Source: Solen grandis (lineage: Eukaryota; Mollusca; Bivalvia; Adapedonta; Solenidae). Taken from it: a DNA stretch of 64,000 bases. Under the pieces are notes generated by a model that searched no databases, was not told where the DNA came from, and saw only the letters and a list, made by a program, of their open reading frames with translations. Positions 47,101-54,963 of this stretch are shown here, piece after piece. Numbering within the stretch: the first letter of the stretch is position 1; each line of letters opens with the position of its first letter. A program made the position numbers and the translations under genes. The DNA lies in NCBI GenBank assembly GCA_021229015.1, contig CM037777.1, forward strand, positions 58,197,789 through 58,261,788, in the 5' to 3' direction.

Positions 47101-47201
47101 CCTTCCTTCGTGTACATTAGAGCAAGCCCCGCCTTGACCCAGTTCAGGTAGTTTGGATCTCTAATCTTAGCCTCGTGAGGAGCATCCATCAGTCTGGTCA
47201 T
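25904..47201 (-). CDS. HEPN-coiled coil-RIG-I-like helicase fusion gene (3' half missing)
   Basis: Eight exons: 47201-46638, 40223-40065, 38254-37855, 35936-35868, 33278-33198, 29264-29104, 27104-26923 and 26102-25904. All junctions are GT-AG, the phases agree throughout (0,0,1,1,1,0,2,0), and the sum is 1815 nt or 605 codons without a stop. The ATG at 47201 follows an in-frame TAA. Residues 1-241 form a CXorf38/DZIP3-type HEPN domain, 242-375 a coiled coil with 11-residue repeats, 375-430 a Ser/Asp-rich linker, and 440-605 the N-terminal half of an SF2 helicase. Motifs are [15 protein letters not shown], Walker A APTGSGKT (463-470), VIFLVNQ and DECH (571-574). The wording and order match RIG-I/MDA5/LGP2 more than Dicer. 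CARDs are absent. Motifs III-VI, the Hel2i insertion and the C-terminal RNA-binding domain are not found. RLRs bind viral double-stranded RNA in the cytosol; a HEPN partner could add RNase or signalling function (inference). Confidence 0.87.
26923..27104 (-). other. Exon 7 of the fusion gene: helicase motif Ia region
   Basis: 182 nt, codes residues 479-539 (last codon split). [14 protein letters not shown] corresponds to motif Ia of RLRs and VISGESQ to the SGD/SGE strand that follows. Acceptor ATTTTTTAAG|GAACAT, donor GACAA|GTAATT. Confidence 0.88.
27115..27832 (+). mobile_element. Composite element, family C, copy 4, abutting a helicase exon
   Basis: The head CAAGACGGCCAAGATGGCC and TAGATCGCTCACCTGAG begins 11 nt upstream (in transcription) of the exon 7 acceptor. 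Four core units follow (ATCATCAAGACAAACATTCTG, GACCTACTTTTTGATCC), then GACGGACGACGGAC, AAAAGCTCACCC and CTCAGGTGAGCTAAAA. Confidence 0.78.
28300..29018 (+). repeat. Family D tandem array next to exon 6
   Basis: Four near-identical units of about 157-160 bp (GAGAGTTATGGTTCTTGTGC, ACTGCACTTCTCCTCAATGA, CACCTGTGAAGTTTC) end with GGACGGACGGACGCACGG and a hairpin, TATCCCCCTCCCG against CGGCGGGGGATA. It starts 85 bp past the exon 6 donor. The high unit identity implies recent expansion. Confidence 0.8.
29104..29264 (-). other. Exon 6 of the fusion gene: helicase motif I
   Basis: 161 nt. It codes the Q-motif-like [15 protein letters not shown] and Walker A APTGSGKT (residues 463-470), which binds ATP. 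MDA5 has LRPYQMEVAQPALEG in the same place. Acceptor TGTTCACAG|ACTTTT, donor ATCCAG|GTATCG. Confidence 0.9.
29265..30984. other. Intron 5, middle part: no recognised element
   Basis: AT-rich. ATTCACCTCAGTGGATC (30130) and AAGCTGGTTT (30148) have loose inverted partners at 30220-30260, but no firm element could be defined. Confidence 0.35.
31168..31192. repeat. (TA)n microsatellite
   Basis: About 12 TA dinucleotides. Confidence 0.9.
31265..31420 (+). mobile_element. Possible SINE fragment
   Basis: AATAACTCAGTGGTTGAATG and GGGGTTGAATCCC sit at A- and B-box spacing. The body is unmatched in the window. Confidence 0.4.
31470..31784 (-). mobile_element. tRNA-derived SINE, second family (well preserved)
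   Basis: Minus strand: CCGGTCCCGGTGGATGAG, GAGTGGTTAGAGCGTCCG, then B box GGATTCGATCCC, a body with TGGTATCACGCCACATGTC and a tail with TACTGTCGGTGGGCG and an AACAAACAAACAA end. It lies in intron 5 of the fusion gene. Confidence 0.8.
32148..32275 (+). mobile_element. Possible short tRNA-like SINE head
   Basis: TGGTCTCCATAGTCTAATAAC is followed by GGTTGTAGGTTTGAACCC, spaced like A and B boxes. There is no clear body. Confidence 0.35.
32366..32657 (-). mobile_element. tRNA-derived SINE, second family
   Basis: On the minus strand a degraded tRNA-like head (GAGTGGTTTGAGCATCCG, then GGTTTCAATCCCAGG) is followed by a body with ATGCCACATGTCTGTGG and a tail with ATACTGTCAGTC. It is the same family as the neighbouring copy at 31.5 kb. 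Confidence 0.7.
33198..33278 (-). other. Exon 5 of the fusion gene: linker
   Basis: 81 nt, phase 1 at both ends, coding [19 protein letters not shown] and following residues. Acceptor GTGTACAG|GTTTAC, donor CTGACAG|GTAGGG. No domain; it leads into the helicase core. Confidence 0.75.
33600..34530 (+). repeat. Family D tandem array, intron 5
   Basis: About six units follow the 24.3-25.4 kb array closely (CTGATGTCTCCCCCAACCCC, AGGGGAAAAACTCCAACAAG, ATCCACCTGTGAAGTTTC, TTTGAGTTATGCTCC). The array ends GACAGACAGACGGATGGAC and ACAATATGTCTCCCCC. Confidence 0.7.
35395..35600 (+). repeat. Single family D-like unit with GACAGACAGAC tail
   Basis: GAAGTTTGAAGGTCATGGTC, CACCTGTGAAGTTTGGAGG, then GTGACAGACAGACAAACAG and CAATATGCGCCCCCTCC. 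It lies in intron 4 of the fusion gene. Confidence 0.5.
35868..35936 (-). other. Exon 4 of the fusion gene: linker
   Basis: 69 nt, phase 1 at both ends, coding [17 protein letters not shown] and following residues. It is Ser/Asp/Lys-rich and probably disordered. Acceptor GAATTTTCAG|ATCGG, donor TTCTCAG|GTGGGT. Support comes from the open frame linking exons 3 and 5. Confidence 0.75.
36925..37385 (+). repeat. Family D element with a hairpin tail, intron 3
   Basis: Two units of about 130-180 bp (GGGATCCCATTTTTTGCC, ACCAAGTTTCATCAAGTTAGC) are followed by CAGACAGACAGATGGACGGACGG. The end is a hairpin: AGTCCCCTCCGGTGT (about 37351) against ACACCGGTAGGGGACT. Confidence 0.7.
37855..38254 (-). other. 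Exon 3 of the fusion gene: coiled coil of 11-residue repeats
   Basis: The exon codes residues 242-375. Glycine occurs at 269, 280, 291, 302, 313 and 324, exactly every 11 residues, with a consensus x-x-E-G-x-x-Q-x-x-x-[LIV] (for example [11 protein letters not shown] and [11 protein letters not shown]). After a break the pattern returns at G350 ([11 protein letters not shown]). Hendecad repeats of this kind form nearly straight or right-handed coiled coils. Acceptor GTTTTCAG|TTAGAA, donor AGAATA|GTAAAT. Confidence 0.85.
38340..39260 (+). repeat. Decayed family D-like repeats in intron 2
   Basis: Phrases such as GTGACCTTGATCTTGAGC, TCAAGGTCATAACACATCC and GATTCCTATATACCCC resemble the tandem arrays elsewhere. 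Unit boundaries are unclear. Confidence 0.4.
40065..40223 (-). other. Exon 2 of the fusion gene: HEPN domain, C-terminal helix with R-x4-H motif
   Basis: 53 codons. It begins [10 protein letters not shown] (residues 189-198), matching CRNEIMH of CXorf38. R193-N-E-I-L-H198 fits the R-x4-H signature of HEPN ribonucleases. [14 protein letters not shown] follows. Acceptor TTACAG|TGTAGA, donor GTTACAG|GTAAC, both phase 0. Confidence 0.85.
41758..42628 (+). mobile_element. Composite element, family C, copy 5 (complete)
   Basis: The head is AACAAGACGGCCAAGATGGC, then GTGTCGCTCACCTGAG. Five or six core units of about 120-140 bp follow (GTGGCCTCTAGAGTGTTCAC, GACCTAGTTTTTGACCCCAC). The tail is GACGACGCACGACGGAC, GGCGATCACAAAAGCTCACC and GGTGAGCTTAAAAG. 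It lies in intron 1 of the fusion gene. Confidence 0.75.
43002..43680 (+). mobile_element. Composite element, family C, copy 6 (decayed tail)
   Basis: The head is CAAAGGGGCCAAGATGGCC, then GTGTCGCTCACCTGCG. The core resembles copies 1, 4 and 5 (TTTCTAAGATTTGACC, GACCTAGTTTTTGACCC, GTGTTCACAAG). The tail ACAGACGACACACAACAGAC lacks the closing inverted repeat. Confidence 0.65.
43828..45103 (+). mobile_element. Composite element, family C, copy 7
   Basis: The head is CAGGAGGGCCAAGATGGCC, then ATCGCTCACCTGAA. The long core units contain TACCAAATATCAAATCTGTAGG and GGTTGCCATGGCAACC. The tail is GCACGATGCATGACGGACGAGG, TGATCACAAAAGCTCACCC and TCAGGTGAGCTTAAAA. The core units are unlike those of copies 3-6, while head and tail are the same. 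Confidence 0.7.
45508..45755 (+). mobile_element. Old tRNA-derived SINE, third family
   Basis: A degraded copy: GTGAGTTCGAATACTAG in place of the B box, TTCCAGCTGGCTTGAAGAAGG and ACTGAGCTGGCGATC correspond to the 15.3 kb and 19.2 kb copies with many changes. Confidence 0.6.
46302..46540. repeat. Minisatellite in intron 1 of the fusion gene
   Basis: Alternating units GTTATGAACAGGTGTT and GTTATATGGACAGGTGTT (16-18 bp) are repeated about 14 times, ending about 100 bp from the exon 1 donor. In the direction of transcription the array is pyrimidine- and A-rich. Confidence 0.85.
46638..47201 (-). other. Exon 1 of the fusion gene: HEPN domain, first part
   Basis: 188 codons. [17 protein letters not shown] (residues 18-34) and [15 protein letters not shown] (126-140) match the two most recognisable helices of human CXorf38 (NWVKAGHCLL and DAWEVAKAFMP), the type Pfam calls DZIP3-like HEPN. 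Between them seven Cys (61, 64, 77, 84, 86, 96, 101) may bind zinc; CXorf38 has a comparable Cys-rich insertion. The exon ends DDFCQ at the donor TTGTCAG|GTAATG. Confidence 0.85.
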
Positions 47202-48344
47202 AGGATTTAGTAATTACTGATAAATTCCCCTGATGTGGATTGAGTACTCCCTTGACCTTGAAAGCATAAGAAAAGCATGACTTCATTTTTTGGCTATATT
47301 TTAAAGAGAACTTTTTTGTATCATTTATTTAAGTTCACCAATTGAGAGCCATCATTTTAATGGCTTTAAGACACATCAAAAGAGCACATACCAATAAATA
47401 AAGCTAAACATTTGTACAAAAATTTATTACCAACAACTTAATTAACCACCACCCCCTTCAAAAAAAACACACAAAAAAAAAACAAACATAGGACATTAAA
47501 ATTAAGGAAAAAATGTCAAATGTTCCAACTATAATTAATGCAATCCAGCTAGTCTACACCAAACTTTTGTCACACTTATGTTACTGGAAGGATATAAAGT
47601 CACTCCAGGGTTATAACCCTTGAATGGATAAAATCATACCATCAACAGCCCCTTATCTCTAAACTTTGGCAGATGTATAGATTGTCAACAGATATTATCA
47701 AGTGTTTATTGATACAATAGCCAGACAAAATTTAATAATAAGCTTTTCAGTCTATTCAGATTTAGTTGAACAAAAATGCACAATTAGAATGTCTGTTAAT
47801 AACTTTGGTAAATTCAAAATAATCATCTATACAAGATGTCAGAACACAACAAAGCTCATCTAACATTCCACTTTCCCAGCGAGCTAAAAAGTTGCTGAAA
47901 TAAAATTAGCTAATACCCCCTTTCAGTTTCTTCTTTTCCTAGAGTTTAAAACGTGATTTTCCAACTGAACTATTTCATCTTGACTGTCAAATCATTCTGA
48001 ATGTTGGACAACTTGTAATACACACACACACAATAAAATTGAATAAACTGCTCAAACCATAAATTTACAATCTTATACATATTATTTTCAATTCTACAAC
48101 AATCAAAAGTCACAAGGAAAAAAAATGGAATTTGGAAAATATCATCATTTCAAAAGTTAGCGCAAACAAGGTGATTTTTACAAATTCTGAGTTGAAAAGG
48201 GGCCATAAATGTGTCAAAGATTTATGGATAATTTATGGATTATTTGCTAAAAATTTAACGTGTCCTTCATCTCATTAAGATAAACATGTGGACTTATTAA
48301 CACTTATTAATATGCAGGGTTTTCGATGACACACTGATCTGTGC
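47202..48344. other. Non-coding sequence upstream of the fusion gene, up to gap 2
   Basis: It should hold the promoter and any 5' UTR exon. AT-rich, with A-runs near 47460. No TATA box, ISRE or NF-kB site can be named with confidence. Confidence 0.4.
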
Positions 48345-48444
48345 NNNNNNNNNNNNNNNNNNNNNNNNNNNNNNNNNNNNNNNNNNNNNNNNNNNNNNNN
48401 NNNNNNNNNNNNNNNNNNNNNNNNNNNNNNNNNNNNNNNNNNNN
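48345..48444. other. Assembly gap 2 (100 N)
   Basis: Exactly 100 N, a scaffold gap of unknown size. Confidence 0.98.
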
Positions 48445-48533
48445 ACATGTACACGAGGAGTTAATTCAAGCCTAAATTTGACAAAGGCAGGATCCCTTAT
48501 AGTCTACTCTTCAATGTTAACTGAAGATACACG
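48445..48533. repeat. Continuation of the TRIM-block flank right of gap 2
   Basis: AATTTGACAAAGGCAGG, AGTCTACTCTTCAATGTTAA and CTGAAGATACACG correspond to 11023-11079, the continuation of the copy A flank. Confidence 0.65.
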
Positions 48534-48548
48534 ACCAGGCCCACATAC

Positions 48549-48726
48549 CCGGTACGTTGCTTTGACCGAAAAACTGTCCATTAAAAAATAATAAAAAAAT
48601 GGTACGTTGCTTCGACCGAAAAACGGCCAATCAAAAGAAAAAAAAAATCAACAATGTTATATGTAAAATATAATAAAATATATATTTTTTAAAATGGGCA
48701 ATTTTTCGGTCAAAGCAACTTACCGG
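48549..48726. mobile_element. Small MITE with 25-bp inverted ends
   Basis: CCGGTACGTTGCTTTGACCG at the left is inverted as CGGTCAAAGCAACTTACCGG at the right. A second direct copy of the left end lies at 48601 (GGTACGTTGCTTCGACCG). The interior is A-rich and non-coding. Confidence 0.7.
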
Positions 48727-49949
48727 AAACCTGTGTATTCAACGCACCCCAGCTGTCCCTATCATACAGCTTTTTAAGGCTATGTAAAATCATTGATTCA
48801 TTATGCTTATGCTGTATAGATACAGTCCCCATCGTGGACCCCCATACTTAACCATCATCATGTCAGTTAAATGTATGACGTACATCACCGAGAGCGAAAA
48901 GTTATACTTACTCGTATGTCACCGGAAACTAATACACAAAAAATCTGTGTATAGTACACAGGGTGTTAGGAGACTGGGATTGGCCCAAGGGGGCTTGATG
49001 TGATAATTTGTTGTGCCAGCGAAAAGTGACACTATGTGTCAGCGGAAACAAATTCACAAAAGTATACCGAAATTTAAATTGTAAAGTGTCAGAATAATGA
49101 ATATGAAATGTGGAAAAATGCATATACAGTCTAAACAAATAAGTATCCATCCAATGGATGTTTATTTTTTTTCTGACATACTCGTGTATAATTATAAAAT
49201 TACTTTCATAAATCTTTATTTTCTTTGTTTATATTAATTGATCATTAACTAGAACTGGCATTTTGTCAATATTGTAAATAAATGTCTTTATTAACGCAGC
49301 TCGTTCACCGATGGTCATTGATTAAGAATTTTATGTGTAATACGGCATCGGTGAAATATCGTATATTTTCGGCGCGAATATTCGGAGGTGCTCGCAAAAC
49401 GAGAGTTCAGCGTTATTAAGCGATAGCAAAACAAAGATCAATAGAATGATTCACTAGTTTTGTATAGTTGTATAATCTTTTACTAACATTATCATGGTGT
49501 TTTTTATCTATTCTTTAATCCTTTTACCATAAATTTGCGCAATAATAGGGTGTATATATCTATTATTTCAATAATTAATCGTAATAAGTGTTTGATTTAC
49601 TTAATATATTATCCGATACCTGATTGTTTAAAATAGAACAGGTAGGTGTTAATGCGAAAGGATTTTTCTTTATCATAATCTATAAAACAAGTATAATTAC
49701 TATTTGTTACTCAAAATATTCCACTTTGATGTAAGGCACGGAACATGTCACGTGGTACCGCAAGCACCTGCTTCGGGGATACCGTATTCTATATTTATCC
49801 GATTTCATCGAAGTTGCGTTTACGAAAAAAACGTTTTCCTGTGCAATATGACACTTTTCGAGTTCATTTTTCAGGAAACAAGGACTTCACCAACATGAAA
49901 TAGGGAGAGTAGAAAAATGTATATATATATATTTTTTAATTCCTTTCGA
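48727..49949. other. Non-coding sequence
   Basis: No feature supported. Small frames at 48803-49003 and 49704-49898 have no family signature. Confidence 0.4.
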
Positions 49950-50262
49950 TCATCTTTGAACGAGCTGCTTTAAGGCATCAAGTGTCCATGCATTAAAGTT
50001 AGGATCATTTTTGAGAATACCAGGAAATGAACCAATGATTTCCAAATTCTTACAACGTTTAGTCAAAATAAAACACCCAGATGTTTTTGTTAACTTGTTA
50101 ACTGTTAAACAGTTTAAATGTTTTGGTATGGAGAAGTCGCGAACCATTCCAATTACGGGGCTAGTTTTTGTGAAAGCTGCGAAAATATCAAACACAAACG
50201 AAAAGGACACACTCGAAAAAGTTGCGCAGTGGCTATTCACGAATACTTCTTTCAGTTGGTAG
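49950..50262. other. Unresolved open region on both strands
   Basis: The minus strand is open for 96 codons (50240-49950) and the plus strand for 83 (50011-50262). Neither matches a family I know. The plus strand in another frame has FCESCENIKHKRKGHTRKSC, a loose Cys/His pattern. Probably a transposon fragment. Confidence 0.25.
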
Positions 50263-50893
50263 GAAAATGTTGCCCGTCCGTGGGTTATCTGTTGAAGCTA
50301 CAAAACTAGGGGATTTATTCATTTATGACCTCATTCCTACATATCTGTTTGATTTTGAACTTAAATGTTTGATTGACCACCAATCCTCTAAACAGAGTTA
50401 AAACTAAACCCCATCAAAAGTTACATGTTCTTGCTCACCAGAACACGATATGCTCAAGGAGTTTACATGAACATTGTGAATAATTGTCTTTTTTCACAAC
50501 CCAAATGATACCAATAGTTATTTTGATATTGAAACAGACTCACTCATTTTGAAATATGCTCGTTCTTTTAGTTTCTTTTACTATGGGTAAGTGGCAAGGT
50601 TCTTCCCCTTTAAAAAATTTGCCAATGCAGATCTTACAGTCTCTTTTTTTTTTTTACATCTTTCAATAACGCGAGTCATGTTTGAGCAAACTACACATTA
50701 GATCAGATCAGCCGGAAGATATAATCTGAGGAAATTTCGTCATTAAGTCTAATTTACAGAATATGTATGGGTAGGTGTACATATAATTTAGCTTGTAATA
50801 AATGTTTGTATATGATGAAGAAGTTATTCATGTTATTTGTTTTTCTTGTGTAGATTAACAAGATCTTATTCCCTGAGCTAGTAACTGTGGACC

Positions 50894-52486
50894 TTGTTCA
50901 TTTTCAGAGTTGTCCGCCATGTATCCGACGTGGCCAGACCAGCCGCATCAGTGAAGACTAATCCGGCAGCATCAGTGGAGATCACACCGACAGCACCAGT
51001 GGAAAACAGACCGATAACTTTAGAAGTGCTTAGCGACACTCAGCGCTACAAGATGTTCAATCAAGAATGGTTAAATTCCAGTAACATTTCCAATATCAGA
51101 AAGTGGAACAGGCAACTTTAGGCAAAGTGGCTTACAGAATATCATGGATTAGTGTATAGTGAGAAAAACGGATGGAGCGCTTTGTAAATATTGTGTTGCC
51201 TTCCCCAGAGAGAACCGTGGGACACTTGTTAAAGCCTCGCAATTGGAGAAGTTCAATGCACACGTTAATGGAGTTGTTGAATTTGTTCTGCATATGCAGA
51301 CGAAAAAAATGGAGTTCCAGTCAGTCAGACGTGAAGAATTTTCTGTAAGGATGGATACCCGCAACAATATTCACAACAAAATACATCAATGCTTACGACA
51401 GAAAGCCTACGACAGAGAGAGAGGATGCAAATACCAAAGTCTTCCAGTCTATGGTTAAACAGGAGGTAGAGGTGATTCAAAATATCTTAGTTCAGACCGA
51501 CACAATGGAAACTTTCAGGCATTGTTAAACAGGAGGTAGAGGTGATTCAAAATATCTTAGTTCAGACCGACACAATGGAAACTTTCAGGCATGGTTAAAC
51601 AGGCGGTAGAGGTGATTCAAAATATCTTAGTTCAGACCGACACAATGGAAACTTTCAGGCATGGTTAAACAGGAGGTAGAGGTGATTCAAAATATCTTAG
51701 TTCAGACCGAAACAATGGAAACTTTCAGGCATTGTTAGACTTTCGAATTGAATCTGGCGATGAAGTTTTCAGAGAACATTTCCAAAGTACCTATCGGCAC
51801 GCAGCTCACCAATCCAAAATGAAATCCTAGGTTTAATTGGCTTTCAAATACAGTACTATATCGTCATTGAAATCAAACAAGCAGGTGGATGGCATAGTCT
51901 GTCAACCGATGAAGCGCAGGATGTCTCCATCCATGATCAATGGCCCTCTGTCTACGATAAGCCAATACAAAAGGTGTGTATATGTGATACCATGATAGAA
52001 AAACATTTATTACTATTCTGTCTATTGTTGGATGCACCCTTATGGCAATGCTAGATTATTATAACTTGGTGCGACTTTTATATGTGTAAATAGTTTGTTG
52101 TGATATGTCTTTTATATTTTATAAAACTTTTTTTCTTAATGAATATTAGAAGACAATTAATTAGTAAGCGCAAATACTTTTAATTTCAATAATAGAAAGT
52201 GTCTATAATTGTAAGTTTCTTTTTGAAGCCCGTGTCATTCACAGAAAATCTCGTAGATTACTGATTTAAAGCAAACAGCTCTCATATAGTTGTGAGTTTA
52301 TAATAATTTTTGAGATTAATGTTCTAATAATTTAAATCCAAGGTGACATTCAAGCCAGGCTGATTTCCCTCGCAAGATGTGAGTGGCGATACAACAGGAG
52401 AGACCCTTGCGAGAGAACCTAAGTGTCATCAGTCAACTGAGTTTAGACCCCAACAAAATGAAGAGCCAATGCTATGATTGTGCAGG
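50894..52486 (+). pseudogene. hAT-type (ZMYM1-like) transposase relic
   Basis: In pieces: DTQRYKMFNQEWLN and WLTEYHGLVYSE (50.99-51.17 kb), then ALCKYCVAFPRENRGTLVKA, a TTF-type zinc-finger pattern (51.18-51.24 kb). Next LLDFRIESGDEVFREHF (51.73-51.79 kb) and SLSTDEAQDVSIHDQW (51.9 kb), both typical of DUF4371. Finally LSLDPNKMKSQCYDCAG (52.44-52.486 kb), corresponding to the QCYDGA region of hAT/ZMYM1 proteins. Stops, frame changes and four 70-bp tandem copies break it, and a MITE cuts it at 52,487. It is not functional. Confidence 0.7.
51454..51733 (+). repeat. Four tandem copies of a 70-bp unit inside the hAT relic
   Basis: Units start at 51454, 51524, 51594 and 51664, each beginning GTTAAACAGG and ending TTTCAGGCATT or GCATG. 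Only a few substitutions separate them. As 70 is not a multiple of three, each copy shifts the frame. Confidence 0.93.
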
Positions 52487-52488
52487 TA

Positions 52489-53096
52489 CTACTCAAAGTT
52501 TGCTAAGCACCGACGGCTATTTTCCCATAGATTTACCTGCTAAGACAAGCGACTTTAAAGGCATGCTACATTAAAGTTTACATTAAAACAAATCTTGCTT
52601 TTATTGTTTATGTACCAAACTTACTACCAGTTACAAAAAATAAGCCTTTCGGATCCTCAATACTGGGAATTAATCATAATTAGAAAGTGCGAAATTTTGA
52701 GAAAACACCTTAAAATTTAAAGTCAGCTAAATTCAGAACTTTGATTTCAAATATTCATGTTTTCTAAATGGAATACATACTTTTAAGGATATTTGTAACG
52801 ATGTTGACCTGTTCATGGTCATTTTTTTCTGTATTGATCACAAGATTTAACTTCCATTTATAAAATGCCATTTCTTGCAAAAACACACTTTTGTGAATTT
52901 GCCAACTAATGACAGGAATTGGCTAAATCGTTGTAACTCATTTTTGAGTCTCTTTTCTATCATTTTGACAAAAACTATGCGTAAAAATGATGGTCAGCTA
53001 ACGCTTTCCTTTCAGGTACATAGCATTACATTAAGCACGTGTTTTCATGTGACTCTATGGGAAAATAGCCGGTGGTGCTTAGCAAACTTTGAGTAG
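52489..53096. mobile_element. mariner-type MITE with TA target duplication
   Basis: The 608-bp element starts CTACTCAAAGTTTGCTAAGC and ends GCTTAGCAAACTTTGAGTAG, with the inverted match running on for about 40 bp to a run of TTTTCCCAT. TA flanks both sides (52487-52488 and 53097-53098). No transposase. It interrupts the hAT relic right after the QCYDCAG-coding stretch. Confidence 0.85.
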
Positions 53097-53164
53097 TATA
53101 ATTAATTCATATTCTGGTAAAAATGACTGGCTTTGGGAGCAGTTATCTCACCAGTTTTATTAGT

Positions 53165-53369
53165 TTAGTTTAATTTAGTTTAAATTTATTTATTTTACGT
53201 CGATTGGGAAACAAGTTCTTACAACTTATACTAATCCCTCTCGACGGTTCCTTGGTAGGACCAGTACTTTGCGCCTGGGAAGGTCGTGAATAATTCTTGC
53301 CTCCAACGGGGTTCGAACCCACAACCTTCGGATCCGTAATCGGATACGTTACCATTGGACCACGGCACC
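53165..53369 (-). mobile_element. tRNA-derived SINE, fourth family
   Basis: Minus strand: GGTGCCGTGGTCCAATGG (A box) and GGTTCGAACCCCG (B box near 53309-53320), then a short body ending in T/A-rich repeats (TTTAATTTAGTTTAAATTTA on the plus strand). Confidence 0.78.
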
Positions 53370-54598
53370 CTTTATTAGAGAATAAGTTCACATTATTTGA
53401 CAAAACGACTCTGAGAAAAGGAATTGAAATTTGGCTATGAAAAATATGCGATAGAAGAAGCTATTGTAGCGTGAGTGACCATACAGTAGTCTCATGTTTT
53501 AACTAAGTACATGAATGTTGTTTACATTTATAAATTTACACCTACCTCGTTTCGTCAGTTCAAATCGATTGTTTTAGAATGCACACGTAAAAATCCTCGC
53601 CGACACAGTCAGTAGACATATTTTTCTTTCTGACCGATTTCATCACTACACGTAACCGCCCAACTCGCTATAGTAATCACGTGACTTATCAGCCGTTAAT
53701 GGAAAACTACAGTTAGGTTCACCTATGGAATGTGGATCGTTGGTAATGCGGTATAGAGCGCTGAATTACATAGTCTATACTATGCTCTGCTTTTCTCCAG
53801 TCCCCCCTCTCTCCCGTACATATAAAAACAAATCAAGCATATTTATTTGTTCCGGCGTACAGTACTGAGTACATGACAGCACAACAGATTCTATCATCGA
53901 CTTTTGCAGCTTTTAAACTACGAATTTCCGATATAGAACAGATATAACTCGACTGCGATAAGACTCGCCCAGGAAAACCCAGAGAATGTTCCTCTGGAAA
54001 CCTGTGCCATGCTTGTCACTTGTCTGTCGCGGATATTTGTGGCCTAGCTCTAGCTATGCATTTGAACTGCCTGAGCAACCTGTTACAATTTACAACGTTT
54101 CAATATCCTAAACATATAGTATATGCATGTACATAATATATCTATATACGAGTAAATCAGACTTGTCAGTGCGAGGCCGTCTGGTAGAATGAACGCTCCT
54201 ACACACTGCACTACCTAATACCCATTGTAAGCACGATAATCTCGTGCGATACATGTACCACCAGCGGTAAAACTTCGCAACGTTTCAGACAAATATTTCA
54301 AGCTATACTGCGAAACGCGTGAAATTAAAAATCTCATAATCTCAAAACCAACAAAAAGATGAGAAAATATGCCTTCTCTCTAGTCGAACTCCATGATACC
54401 GGTGTCTCCAGGTACCGGTGTATTTACGAAAGCTCGCGATATTTTCGTGGAAGTGTCACCTGCCAATTGTTCTGCCACTCGACAGTAAAGTAAAACTTAT
54501 GCCGAAATGGAAAAGTTTCTGGTTAGTTATTTTCAATAATAATGAAAACTATCATTTCATGTACGATGCATTCGTTAAGTATACCGGGACCATGCTAA
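53370..54598. other. Non-coding sequence
   Basis: No gene or repeat recognised. A 65-codon frame at 54418-54615 runs into the next repeat and was not called. Confidence 0.4.
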
Positions 54599-54963
54599 AA
54601 ACAAGAGGGCCATAGAGGCCCTGGATCGCTCATCTGAGTATGATTTGTATGTGCTTGTTGTTGCAAGACAATCAGTAACAGGTACATGTAGAAGAAGACT
54701 GGCAATGGAAATAATAAGAAAAACTCATATTTTGTGTAATTTAAATAATAAAAAAGAGATATACATGTATATATACTAGAGGAGGAGATGTTGTTTCGGA
54801 AACAAGTTTTCATTATATACAGTTAAGATAAATAGCCCCACCCCTGGGGGCCATGTTTTATACGGATCGGAATAATTTTAACATTCTTGGTAGAGGGTTA
54901 CCTAAGGAACATCTATATCGAAACATTTTGAAATCTGGCCAGTAGTATTGAAGGAGATGATTT
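54599..54963 (+). repeat. Composite element, family C, copy 8 (head and one core unit)
   Basis: The head CAAGAGGGCCATAGAGGCCC and TGGATCGCTCATCTGAG is followed by AT-rich sequence and a core-like unit (CCCCTGGGGGCCATGTTTTA, GAAATCTGGCCAGTAG). It meets copy 9, which points the other way, at about 54,964. Confidence 0.6.
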
